NCBI GenBank assembly: GCA_025999315.1
Contig: BNXD01000006.1
Span: 1-51,609, forward strand
Source of the DNA: Bacteroidia bacterium
GTDB taxonomy: Bacteria; Bacteroidota; Bacteroidia; Bacteroidales; Rikenellaceae
Direction: 5' to 3'
Length of the DNA: 51,609 nucleotides
In this document: piece by piece, positions 36,512 to 44,510 of the stretch
Numbering within the stretch: the stretch's first letter is position 1
Layout: the number at the start of each line of letters is the position of its first letter
Translations under genes and position numbers: made by a program
The notes under the pieces: model-generated
Seen by the model: only the letters and a program-made list of their open reading frames with translations
Told to the model about the DNA's origin: nothing
Databases searched by the model: none

Positions 36512-37102
36512 ATGGAACGAAACAAGAATAAAACGACACTTACCACGATTGGCATTGACCATTCAACCAATCGCCAAATAGATAAATTGTGCAAACGTTA
36601 CAGTCTGAAAAAGGGCGAGGCTGTCAAACTCGCTTTTGAGTATATGGACAAGGCAAGCATCAACCCATCCGAGCCACCCGAATCGGTCAAATCTGAACTG
36701 GCAAAAATAAACAAACGGCAGGATGACTTGATACGTTTTGTTCGCCATTTTGAAGAAGCGCAACTCAATCCGATGGTAAAAGCAACGCATGCCATTTCCG
36801 TTCGCTTCGATACCATCGTACAAAATTTGGAATCAAAGATTGATTCTGAAATGGAATCATCCCACGAAAATATCCAAAACATTCTCAGAAAGATGGATGA
36901 AGTGTTTGGCGAACAAAAAGCAGTCACGCAGGATATTACTAAACGAATCAATCTGGTGTACAATTTTCAGAAAATCAACATGAATAAATTGTTCCAATTG
37001 ATAGCTGTATATGCAGAGTTGGCTGCTTGTGGAATCACAGACGGAAAAAAGAAAGAACGACTGAAAGAGGATATTGACAACCTAATCAACCCGAAATCAT
37101 GA
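36512..37102 (+). CDS. BfmA/BtgA-type mobilization protein
   Basis: A 196-aa DNA-binding mobilization protein. The N-terminal part (TTIGIDHSTNRQIDKLCKRYSLKKGEAVKLAFEYM) has the ribbon-helix-helix-like layout of the BfmA/BtgA family, followed by a long coiled coil (KSELAKINKRQDDLIRFVRHF through ESKIDSEMESSHENIQNILRK). It overlaps the next gene by 4 bases. It would bind oriT and help the relaxase nick DNA, as in the Btg and Bfm systems. Confidence 0.82.
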   Translation: MERNKNKTTLTTIGIDHSTNRQIDKLCKRYSLKKGEAVKLAFEYMDKASINPSEPPESVKSELAKINKRQDDLIRFVRHFEEAQLNPMVKATHAISVRFDTIVQNLESKIDSEMESSHENIQNILRKMDEVFGEQKAVTQDITKRINLVYNFQKINMNKLFQLIAVYAELAACGITDGKKKERLKEDIDNLINPKS

Positions 37103-37977
37103 ACATAGATTTTCCGCCACCCTCCAATGGCATTTACAACAATGCAGGGAGTAGTCGCCAATTGGTCAATTACATGGAACACGAAGACATGGAACGGATA
37201 GCGAACGGTGATTTTACCGAAGGCTTTTTCAATCTTGCCGAAGACGGCATCTTTAAAGCGGACGTAATCCGAAGGATAGATGCCAACATCGGGCAATTGA
37301 TGAAGACGGATGCCAAGTTTTACGCCATCCACGTCAGCCCATCGGCAACAGAACTGGTGCAAATGGGCAAAACCGAAAAAGAACAGTCCGATGCCATGAA
37401 GCGATATATACGAGAAGTCTTTATTCCGGCTTATGCAAAAAACTTCAATAAAGGTTTGGATGCGAACGACATTCTGTTTTACGGAAAGATTCATTTCAAC
37501 AGGGCACGTTCCGACAAAGCCTCTTTTATGCACTGTCACTTGATTGTCAGCCGAAAAGACCAATCCAACAAAAAGAAACTGAGTCCGCTAACCAATCACA
37601 GGAACACCAAGCAAGGAGCCATTAAGGGAGGATTTGACAGAAAAAACTTGTTTCAACAGGCAGAATCTGGATTTGACAAGTTGTTTGGCTATCAGCGGGA
37701 TTTGCAGGAAACGTTTGTGTATTGCAATACGATGAAAAACGGTACGATGGATGAAAAACTGGATATGCAGGAACGGAGTTTGTCCAACGATACGAAAATG
37801 AATTTCCAACACGAACAGCATCCTTTGGCGAAAGGTTATGATGAAGTGGGGAATATCGCATCTGCACTTGGGTCGTTGCTGCCATTGGACAGTCAAGGCG
37901 ATTATGACGAGGGGCAGGCGGAATATCTGAGACTGCACAAAAAGAAGAAGAAAAAGTACAGGGGGATTAGTAGATAA
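37099..37977 (+). CDS. Relaxase-like mobilization protein (BtgB/DUF5712 type)
   Basis: A 292-aa protein following the BfmA/BtgA gene. The segment SFMHCHLIVSRKD holds the His-x-His pair typical of relaxase metal sites, and Tyr residues near the N-terminus (NGIYNNAGSSRQLVNYMEHED) are candidates for the nicking residue. The C-terminal tail is highly basic. A DUF5712/BtgB assignment comes from memory of the neighbourhood and length, not from a search. No conjugation machinery follows, so the element is mobilizable rather than self-transmissible. Confidence 0.75.
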   Translation: MNIDFPPPSNGIYNNAGSSRQLVNYMEHEDMERIANGDFTEGFFNLAEDGIFKADVIRRIDANIGQLMKTDAKFYAIHVSPSATELVQMGKTEKEQSDAMKRYIREVFIPAYAKNFNKGLDANDILFYGKIHFNRARSDKASFMHCHLIVSRKDQSNKKKLSPLTNHRNTKQGAIKGGFDRKNLFQQAESGFDKLFGYQRDLQETFVYCNTMKNGTMDEKLDMQERSLSNDTKMNFQHEQHPLAKGYDEVGNIASALGSLLPLDSQGDYDEGQAEYLRLHKKKKKKYRGISR

Positions 37978-38011
37978 TTCCTTATTCATCTTGAATGCAA
38001 AGATATATTCC

Positions 38012-38109
38012 AAGAATAAAACAGCAAGGCTAAACTTTGTTTTACTGAAAATCTTCCTTTTCGTACCTCAAAGCATATTTTCAGTAAAAGCCTTGCTTTA
38101 TTTATTCTT
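38012..38109. repeat. Long bulged hairpin between the mobilization and cargo genes
   Basis: Three perfectly paired blocks are nested: AAGAATAAA with TTTATTCTT, AGCAAGGC with GCCTTGCT, and TTTTACTGAAAAT with ATTTTCAGTAAAA (38040-38052 with 38077-38089). A 9-base bulge lies on the left side only. Thirty base pairs in all. It fills most of the 246-bp gap between 37977 and 38224 and could be a terminator, a structured RNA, or a single-strand origin. Confidence 0.8.
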
Positions 38110-38186
38110 TCCACAGAAAAGGTGCATACAAGATGAAAAAGGGAAATATTTCGGTAAAAGAATTATTTTTATAGCATATTTTTCAC

Positions 38187-38194
38187 TATATTTG
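38187..38194 (+). promoter_or_regulatory. -7 promoter box of the XRE-NSSS-radical SAM-STAND operon
   Basis: TATATTTG is an exact TAnnTTTG box, 29 bases upstream of the XRE start. Transcription would begin near 38201. No clear -33 motif stands out. It is the only such box I see before the five coupled genes, so they probably form one transcript. Confidence 0.6.
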
Positions 38195-38223
38195 CGGACT
38201 AATATATAGTAGCGATTTTTTAT

Positions 38224-38439
38224 ATGGAACTAAACAGAATAAAAGAAGTCCTTGATGAAAAGGGGATTAAGCAGACGTGGCTGGCGGAGAAACTCGGTAA
38301 GAGTTTCAGTATGGTCAATGCGTATTCTTGTAATCGGAAGCAACCGACGTTGGAAGTCCTGAATCGGATTGCCGATATATTGCAAGTGAGTGTGAAAGAA
38401 TTGATAATAGATAACAAAGACGAAAAATATGAAAATTAG
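38224..38439 (+). CDS. XRE-family HTH regulator, first gene of the candidate defence operon
   Basis: A 71-aa Cro/CI-type repressor consisting of a helix-turn-helix domain only (IKEVLDEKGIKQTWLAEKLGKSFSMVNAYSCNRKQPTLEVLNRIADILQVSVKELI). It overlaps the next gene by 11 bases, so the five genes are translationally linked from the start. It probably represses its own promoter at 38187 and keeps the effector genes low. Such an upstream HTH gene is common in phage-defence modules. Confidence 0.9.
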   Translation: MELNRIKEVLDEKGIKQTWLAEKLGKSFSMVNAYSCNRKQPTLEVLNRIADILQVSVKELIIDNKDEKYEN

Positions 38440-38818
38440 ACAAGATTTTGTAACAAACAGCAGTTCTGTAAGTTATATTGTTTCAATGTATAAACCGATG
38501 GTTGACACTATATTAAAAAATTGTCAACATAGTTTTAGTAATTCAAAGAATCGTGCAGTTCAATTATTGTATGATGAATTACTAACTAACGGTACGAGAA
38601 ATATGTTAGATGGTATTGAAATTTACACAAAAAAATTACAATTCAGAACCGACGGCGATACTATGAATGAAGATGCTTACGACAAACCAATAGATGAAAT
38701 AGATTTTGACACTCTGCCTGACGATGATGTTTGGGCTTTAGTGTACGGAGAATATATAGAGAAACAAAGGATTACGGAAATCAATGGATTTGGAGTTACA
38801 CAAGTTAATACATTTTAA
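38429..38818 (+). CDS. Small DFVTNSSS-motif protein 1
   Basis: A 129-aa protein that begins MKIRQDFVTNSSSVSYIVS and ends INGFGVTQVNTF. A very similar N-terminus and C-terminus occur in the next gene, while the middle differs, apart from a shared acidic segment (EIDFDTLPDDDVWALVYGEY). No signal peptide or membrane segment is seen. I have seen a related FVTNSSS beginning in many unrelated hypothetical proteins, but I cannot cite a function. Immediately upstream of a radical SAM enzyme, it may be its substrate; the Ser/Asn-rich start or the fixed end are the likely modified or recognised parts. Confidence 0.75.
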   Translation: MKIRQDFVTNSSSVSYIVSMYKPMVDTILKNCQHSFSNSKNRAVQLLYDELLTNGTRNMLDGIEIYTKKLQFRTDGDTMNEDAYDKPIDEIDFDTLPDDDVWALVYGEYIEKQRITEINGFGVTQVNTF

Positions 38819-38821
38819 AAT

Positions 38822-39220
38822 ATGAAAATAAGGCAAGATTTTGTAACAAATAGCAGTTCGGTTAGTTATATAATTACTTTTTGTCCTTCGCTATATCACT
38901 CTGTAGATAATTATATGTGGAGAGGGAGAGAAGATGGCAAGAATATAAAATATTCAAGAATAGAAGAATTATTGACAAAAGATATACTCGATACAGGAAC
39001 AAGAGCATATTTGGAAGGTTGTGACTTATATGTCAAAAAATACGAATTTGACACAGACGAAATACAAACAGATGAGTTTATGGAAGAATCAGGCGAAGAG
39101 ATTGATTTCAAAACTATTGCTGACGATGATTTATGGAATTATATTCGAGGGCAATTTTTTGCGAAGGGAGATTTAGGTCGGATTTGGGGATTTGGAGTAA
39201 CTCAAGTTGAAACAATCTAA
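38822..39220 (+). CDS. Small DFVTNSSS-motif protein 2
   Basis: A 132-aa paralog of the preceding protein, starting MKIRQDFVTNSSSVSYIIT and ending IWGFGVTQVETI, with EIDFKTIADDDLWNYIRGQF inside. It begins 3 bases after the previous stop and ends 2 bases before the radical SAM start. The DNA of the shared N-terminus differs at several third positions, so the duplication is not recent, and the protein ends are held by selection. The function is unknown; see the first copy for the hypothesis. Confidence 0.75.
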   Translation: MKIRQDFVTNSSSVSYIITFCPSLYHSVDNYMWRGREDGKNIKYSRIEELLTKDILDTGTRAYLEGCDLYVKKYEFDTDEIQTDEFMEESGEEIDFKTIADDDLWNYIRGQFFAKGDLGRIWGFGVTQVETI

Positions 39221-39222
39221 AG

Positions 39223-40245
39223 ATGAAAATAAGGCGACATAATGATTCATACAACTTTATCGGAGATACCGAAACAGGAGTAACTTTCAGGTGGGGAAAG
39301 ACATTGAAAGAAAATCCATTGTTTGCACCGCACCCTGAATTAGTAGATATATCTATTTCCAATCATTGTAGCAAAGGTTGTTCGTTTTGTTATAGAAATA
39401 GTGTAAAAAATAACTCGTTTATGACACTAAATGAATATGGTTATGTTTTAGATTCATTGCAACACCCAAAATTGGGCAATGTTTTTCAAATAGCAATTGG
39501 AGGAGGAGAACCGCTTGAACACCCAAATTTTATCGAAATTATTAATGTAACGCATATTCGTAATATTGTCCCAAACTTTACTACCAACGGGGATTTAATA
39601 AATAAAACGATAGCAAAAGAAATTGCCTCGAAAGTTGGTGCAGTAGCAATTTCCTGTCAAAATATAGATGATTTGGATACAACAAAAATTGAAATTCTAT
39701 CTGAATATAGAATAAAAACGAATATTCATTTTTTGTTAAACTCAGACACATTAGAACAAGCCATTGATATATTAAAAGGGCAATATAATGAGTTATTAAC
39801 CAATATCAATGCAGTAATTTTTCTAACTTACAAACCGTGTGGACGTGCAGATGAATCCAGACTATTGATTTTGAATGATGATTTTTTAAATTTCGTTACT
39901 CTGATAGATAATTCGCGTTGTTGTACAAAAATAGGATTTGATGCTTGTTTTGTTCCTAATTTGATGAGATACACAAAAGTGAATACTAATTACATTGACC
40001 CTTGCGAATGTGCGTTTTTTTCTGTTTATATTGATGAAAAAATGAATGTCAAACCGTGTTCTTTTACGACTGACGAAGGCGAATCTTTTAATTTAAAGGA
40101 TTATTCATTTGAAGAAATTTGGAACACAAAGTTTAAGAATGTACGACAATCAAGAACTAACAATTGCAAAAGCGATTGTAAATTAAAACAGGAATGCCGA
40201 GGTGGGTGTCCTTATTTTGAGAAATTAAATATATGTTATTCTTGA
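39223..40245 (+). CDS. Radical SAM/SPASM-type maturase
   Basis: A 340-aa radical SAM enzyme. The [4Fe-4S] SAM cluster motif is C49-S-K-G-C53-S-F-C56 (CX3CX2C), followed by the SAM-binding GGGEP motif (residues 93-97). The C-terminus has the Cys pattern of a SPASM or twitch domain with auxiliary clusters (DPCECAFFSVYIDEKMNVKPCSF, then CKSDCKLKQECRGGCPYF). This domain is typical of enzymes that modify ribosomally made peptides or proteins. It starts MKIRRHNDSYNF, echoing the MKIRQ start of the two small proteins. It is too short, and its context wrong, for a sulfatase-maturing enzyme. Confidence 0.9.
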   Translation: MKIRRHNDSYNFIGDTETGVTFRWGKTLKENPLFAPHPELVDISISNHCSKGCSFCYRNSVKNNSFMTLNEYGYVLDSLQHPKLGNVFQIAIGGGEPLEHPNFIEIINVTHIRNIVPNFTTNGDLINKTIAKEIASKVGAVAISCQNIDDLDTTKIEILSEYRIKTNIHFLLNSDTLEQAIDILKGQYNELLTNINAVIFLTYKPCGRADESRLLILNDDFLNFVTLIDNSRCCTKIGFDACFVPNLMRYTKVNTNYIDPCECAFFSVYIDEKMNVKPCSFTTDEGESFNLKDYSFEEIWNTKFKNVRQSRTNNCKSDCKLKQECRGGCPYFEKLNICYS

Positions 40246-40249
40246 TTTT

Positions 40250-43200
40250 ATGAGAAATATAGATTGGAAACAATTAGAGAAAAATAGTGAATCCAAAGAA
40301 ATTGGATTTGAGCAATTTTGTTTTCAAATTGCATACAGAAAATATGCCGCTTTGGGACATTTTGACTTATGGTATAATACACCTGGGTCGGAATTTTATT
40401 TGACACTTGAAAAAGATTCTGATGAATTAAACCTAAAAGCAGGCGATATTGTTGGTTGGCAAGCAAAGTTTTGGCTAAACAATGCCGATGAAGATAATTC
40501 ACCATTAGATGCTAATCACAGAACAGAACTAATAGCAGGATTCAATACTTCATTAAAATACAAAACTAACCTGAAAAAGTGGATTATTTGCACTCCCGGA
40601 AAATTTTCTAATACAGCACCTCATAAGGTAGTGGATAAGTTAGAAGGAGAAATAAAAAATATTAAAGCAGACACAATAATTGAGTATTGGCACAAAGATA
40701 TTTTTCTTGCTTTCGCATTACTCGATAATGATTTTTATAATAACCTCTTCAATCATTATTTCTCTACTAAATTCATTGGGTACGAGTATATTAAAAGTTT
40801 TTCAGAAAAACGATTAGAACGATTAAAAGATAAGTTTGATATTGATTTATATGTTGAAAATGAGATAGACAAACATTTGTCCTATATCATAGATATTGAA
40901 AAAGTACAGAAAAAATTGTTAGGCATATTGGGAAATGCTAAACGACTAATTAAAAATAGATTTCCGTTTGAAAGGGAGGAAGATATACAATATAGATATT
41001 TGGATAATGAGTATACGCAGAATGTAAAAGATTTGATTAATGCACGATGTGGATTAGTTGAGGATATTTATACTACGGTAAATACTTCTTTTAATCATGC
41101 TGTTGTTTGTGAATTAATAGAAACTCATAGGCAAGATTATGATGATATAATTATCAAATTAAATCAACAAATTAATGCCAATACATATATTTCAGAGCCT
41201 GATGAAAAGAATCAAGATTATTACCACGAAGAACATACTCATAAATCTTGTTTAGAATTTATCAATGAACTATCAGGTTATTTGTCGGGTAAAGATGAAA
41301 ATGATGAAGGAAGTATCAGATATTATTTACAATTATATTCTCAGCAATATATTCATATTTTCGGCTCTGCTGGTTATGGAAAAACTAATTTGGCTTGTGC
41401 TGTGTGTAAAAAATATTTAGAAAACAACGTACCTGCATTGCTTATTTTAGGTTCTAATATCAAAGACCATTCTTCTCCTCAAGACCAAATAATAGCAGGT
41501 CTTGATTTAAAGAATGAATATTCGTTTAGGGAATTATTATTTGCTTTGAATGAGTTAGGTAAAGCAACGCAGCAGAAAGTTCCGATAATTATTGACGGTT
41601 TGAATGAATCAATACCAACAGCCAAAATATGGAAAGATGCGCTGCCTGATATTATTTATGACATAAAATCATTTGAAAATCTATTACTTATTACCACATT
41701 AAGAAAGGGCTATGTACAACAAGTATTTGATGAAACTTCTTTTCTTGATGTGAAAAATCACTACAAAATAGAAGGTTTTAATAATTACAACATTAAAGAT
41801 GCTGTAAATAAATACTTTACTAAATACAACATTTCAACAAAAGGACAATATAATGAAACATTGTTTAAGAATCCTTTGCTGTTAAAAATGTTTTGTGAAG
41901 CAAATAAAAATTCTTCCAACGCAATAATTACACAAAATAGTATATACAAGTCCATTGACAATTATATTTCAAATCTTATTTTAAAAATTGCTAATGGCGA
42001 CCCTTTAAGAAAAAGCAAAGTAACAAATGGACTTGAATCAATTTCAAAACAACTTTGGGAACATAATTCGAGAACAATTTCATATCCAGATGAATATGTA
42101 TCTTTAATTGATGGGCAAATTGATTCTTTTGAAAACAGCCTTGCCCATGCAATGATGGATGAAGGTATGTTTTTTCTCCGAAATTCTGATGGAGATAATG
42201 AAGTAATCCAATTTACATACGATTTGGTTGGTGGATTCTGCATTGCAAAGTATTGCCTTCTAAAAAACAAGGATGAAGGTGAAATAAAGAATTTCCTGCA
42301 ATCAGATGAATTTCAAAAACTTATTCCTTCTGATAATAGCCACCCATTAGCCGAAGATATTCTTAAAGCAATACTACATTTAATTCCAAATCGTTGTGGC
42401 AATAAACCATTATACAAAATAGCACCTAATTTATCCCCAACAGTCTATATTGCCAATCTTGATGTTTTATCACAACATGTTATTGACCAAAATGAATTAG
42501 TGGCGTTTTTTACTTCATTGGCTTTTGATGACTCTAATATAAGTACTCTTTGCGAGAAAATTTATATTGAAATTATAGAACAAAATGATTTTAGTAATGT
42601 TGCTATTTTATATTTTTGTTATTTCAATTGGTCTAATTTTCAACGAGATATTTTTTGGAATGAGAAAGTTAGAAGTAATGTGTGGAAAATTCTGCAATTG
42701 CTTAAAACAATAGCAAAAGAACCATATATCAATAACCTGAAAGAAACAGAACAATATAATCATATTATCTTTTGTTCGTTGCTTTTTTCTTCAACGGATA
42801 ATGAAATAAGAAATTTGGCTACAAAAACCTCCGTAATTATTTCTCAAACCAATCCATATCAAATTTTAGAAATACTAAAAAAATCTATTAACCTTACAGA
42901 TATTTGTATTTTAGAAAGAATCGTTGCCGTGTTGTGTGGTGTTGTTTTGAGAATTAAAGATAGAAATTTCACAAATGAATGTTGTGAATATTTACAAAAT
43001 GAATTCTTGCCCAATACTACAACAAATCACGTTATCATTTTAGACTATATTGAAACTATATTTGAGTTTGGAAAATCATATTTTGGCTATCCTTATTCAG
43101 TTGAAATACTATTCAGAAATCTAAATGAAGAGTGGAAAAATGACATTGAATTTGAAAAGAATATTCTCGAAGATGAAAAATTCAAATATTCTTTAGAAAT

Positions 43201-44275
43201 TGATATTTTTAACTATGATTTTGTGAAGTATCAAATAAGAGGAATTAGTAGAGATGAACATGATAATTTATATGAATCAGATATACTTTCAAAATTATAT
43301 TTCCGAATAGGGCTACATGGGTATGCAAGAGAATTATACAAAGAGATTGAACAAAAACTATCAGCAGAGCAAAAATATAGAAGAGATGATGATATGGATT
43401 CTCGAGAAAATTATTTATATAAATATCTTTGGAGTTCATATTATGAATTTATCGGCTATCTTATAATGAACAATTTTATTGAAAAAGAAAATCAATCATT
43501 ATTCCGTATTAACGATATTATGATAGACCCTTCATTCCCCCAACTACCACCAAAATTTCAATTAGTGAACGATTGCTTTTTACCTGCTTATAATGAAAGT
43601 GTTCAAGATTGGTTAAATAGTGGCAAAAGCGATTATTATGAGAATATTTACTGTACGAATTTAATAGGCGAAGATAATGACGAATGGGTATTGCTTAAAG
43701 CATATTGTACTCAAAAGGATGAAAACAAATACTATAATCAAATTGTTATTTCAGTTGATACTTTGGCATTTGGTTCTCCTGACACATTGAAAAAGATTGA
43801 AGAGAGTGATTTTTACCTAAATCCAAATGGAATTCACAATATTTATTCGGGTGAATTACCTTGGGGCGATAATACAAAAGAAAATGATAGTTATCAAGAG
43901 AATGATGATTATAAAATTATTGTGCTTTCTCAAGAATATTCTTTTCAATCGTGGAGCAGAATGCGAACAAATTTGTGTGAGAGTTTTCCATTTTTAGATA
44001 GAGAAGTTGCAATATCATTAAAATTATGGTTTAATCCAATAGATTTATCATTTTATTACGAAAGAGAAAAAGTTACAAAATATATTGGGGCAAATGGGAG
44101 CCAATTTTATTTTATCAAAAAATCATATTTGCAAAAATATCTATCAGAGAATCATTTGCAAATTGTACACCATAAGTATATTATAAAATATGGGGAGTTA
44201 GGTACACCAGATAATGAAAGAAACTTGAATCCTTCATATAAAGGTATAATAACGAATAAAACATTAGAAATATAA
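40250..44275 (+). CDS. Nuclease-STAND NTPase, Avs-like
   Basis: A 1341-aa protein, 4 bases after the radical SAM stop. The N-terminal domain fits a PD-(D/E)xK nuclease of the Mrr type: E21 in GFEQFCFQIA, D66 and Q71-A-K73 in AGDIVGWQAKFW. A P-loop NTPase follows, with Walker A GSAGYGKTN (about 372-380) and Walker B VPIIIDGLNES (D449), the DGLNE form seen in NACHT/STAND ATPases. The remaining 800 residues are helical and probably a sensor region. The layout nuclease-STAND-sensor is that of antiviral STAND (Avs) proteins. Base composition is among the most AT-rich of the window. The role is inferred, not shown. Confidence 0.82.
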   Translation: MRNIDWKQLEKNSESKEIGFEQFCFQIAYRKYAALGHFDLWYNTPGSEFYLTLEKDSDELNLKAGDIVGWQAKFWLNNADEDNSPLDANHRTELIAGFNTSLKYKTNLKKWIICTPGKFSNTAPHKVVDKLEGEIKNIKADTIIEYWHKDIFLAFALLDNDFYNNLFNHYFSTKFIGYEYIKSFSEKRLERLKDKFDIDLYVENEIDKHLSYIIDIEKVQKKLLGILGNAKRLIKNRFPFEREEDIQYRYLDNEYTQNVKDLINARCGLVEDIYTTVNTSFNHAVVCELIETHRQDYDDIIIKLNQQINANTYISEPDEKNQDYYHEEHTHKSCLEFINELSGYLSGKDENDEGSIRYYLQLYSQQYIHIFGSAGYGKTNLACAVCKKYLENNVPALLILGSNIKDHSSPQDQIIAGLDLKNEYSFRELLFALNELGKATQQKVPIIIDGLNESIPTAKIWKDALPDIIYDIKSFENLLLITTLRKGYVQQVFDETSFLDVKNHYKIEGFNNYNIKDAVNKYFTKYNISTKGQYNETLFKNPLLLKMFCEANKNSSNAIITQNSIYKSIDNYISNLILKIANGDPLRKSKVTNGLESISKQLWEHNSRTISYPDEYVSLIDGQIDSFENSLAHAMMDEGMFFLRNSDGDNEVIQFTYDLVGGFCIAKYCLLKNKDEGEIKNFLQSDEFQKLIPSDNSHPLAEDILKAILHLIPNRCGNKPLYKIAPNLSPTVYIANLDVLSQHVIDQNELVAFFTSLAFDDSNISTLCEKIYIEIIEQNDFSNVAILYFCYFNWSNFQRDIFWNEKVRSNVWKILQLLKTIAKEPYINNLKETEQYNHIIFCSLLFSSTDNEIRNLATKTSVIISQTNPYQILEILKKSINLTDICILERIVAVLCGVVLRIKDRNFTNECCEYLQNEFLPNTTTNHVIILDYIETIFEFGKSYFGYPYSVEILFRNLNEEWKNDIEFEKNILEDEKFKYSLEIDIFNYDFVKYQIRGISRDEHDNLYESDILSKLYFRIGLHGYARELYKEIEQKLSAEQKYRRDDDMDSRENYLYKYLWSSYYEFIGYLIMNNFIEKENQSLFRINDIMIDPSFPQLPPKFQLVNDCFLPAYNESVQDWLNSGKSDYYENIYCTNLIGEDNDEWVLLKAYCTQKDENKYYNQIVISVDTLAFGSPDTLKKIEESDFYLNPNGIHNIYSGELPWGDNTKENDSYQENDDYKIIVLSQEYSFQSWSRMRTNLCESFPFLDREVAISLKLWFNPIDLSFYYEREKVTKYIGANGSQFYFIKKSYLQKYLSENHLQIVHHKYIIKYGELGTPDNERNLNPSYKGIITNKTLEI

Positions 44276-44285
44276 TAATTATATT

Positions 44286-44450
44286 ATGTCAGAATCTCAA
44301 AACATAAAATACAAAAGCAGTTGGCGTGACGAATGCCTGAAATGGATATGCGGCTTTGCCAATGCACAGGACAATAAAATCTACATTGGTAAAGATGATG
44401 ATAATAAAGGAATGCCAATGTCCGTTTCAATGGAACTTTTATATAATTAG
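44286..44450 (+). pseudogene. 54-codon remnant of an AlbA/Schlafen-type ATP-binding protein
   Basis: The frame reads MSESQNIKYKSSWRDECLKW then ICGFANAQDNKIYIGKDDDNKG and stops at TAG (44448-44450). This is the usual N-terminus of AlbA_2-domain proteins (SESQNIEYK, WICGFANAQGGKIYIGK). Full-length relatives run several hundred residues, so this one is truncated. It lies 11 bases after the STAND gene and 61 bases before a full AlbA-type gene of different N-terminal sequence, so it is not a duplicate of that gene's start. It might still be translated as a short peptide. Confidence 0.8.
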
Positions 44451-44510
44451 GTATTTCATTGCCTGAAATCAAATGATAATAAAAGAATAAAATTTAAGTT
44501 TATAGTAAAT

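Noticed and set aside
38012..38109. Integron attC site
   Set aside because: The bulged hairpin is attC-like in outline, but it lacks the RYYYAAC/GTTRRRY core sites and no integron integrase is present.
39223..40245. Radical SAM enzyme as the sulfatase-maturing enzyme for the four Ser-type sulfatases
   Set aside because: It is on the mobile island, shorter than anSME proteins, with a different Cys pattern, and is coupled to the NSSS proteins rather than to sulfatases.
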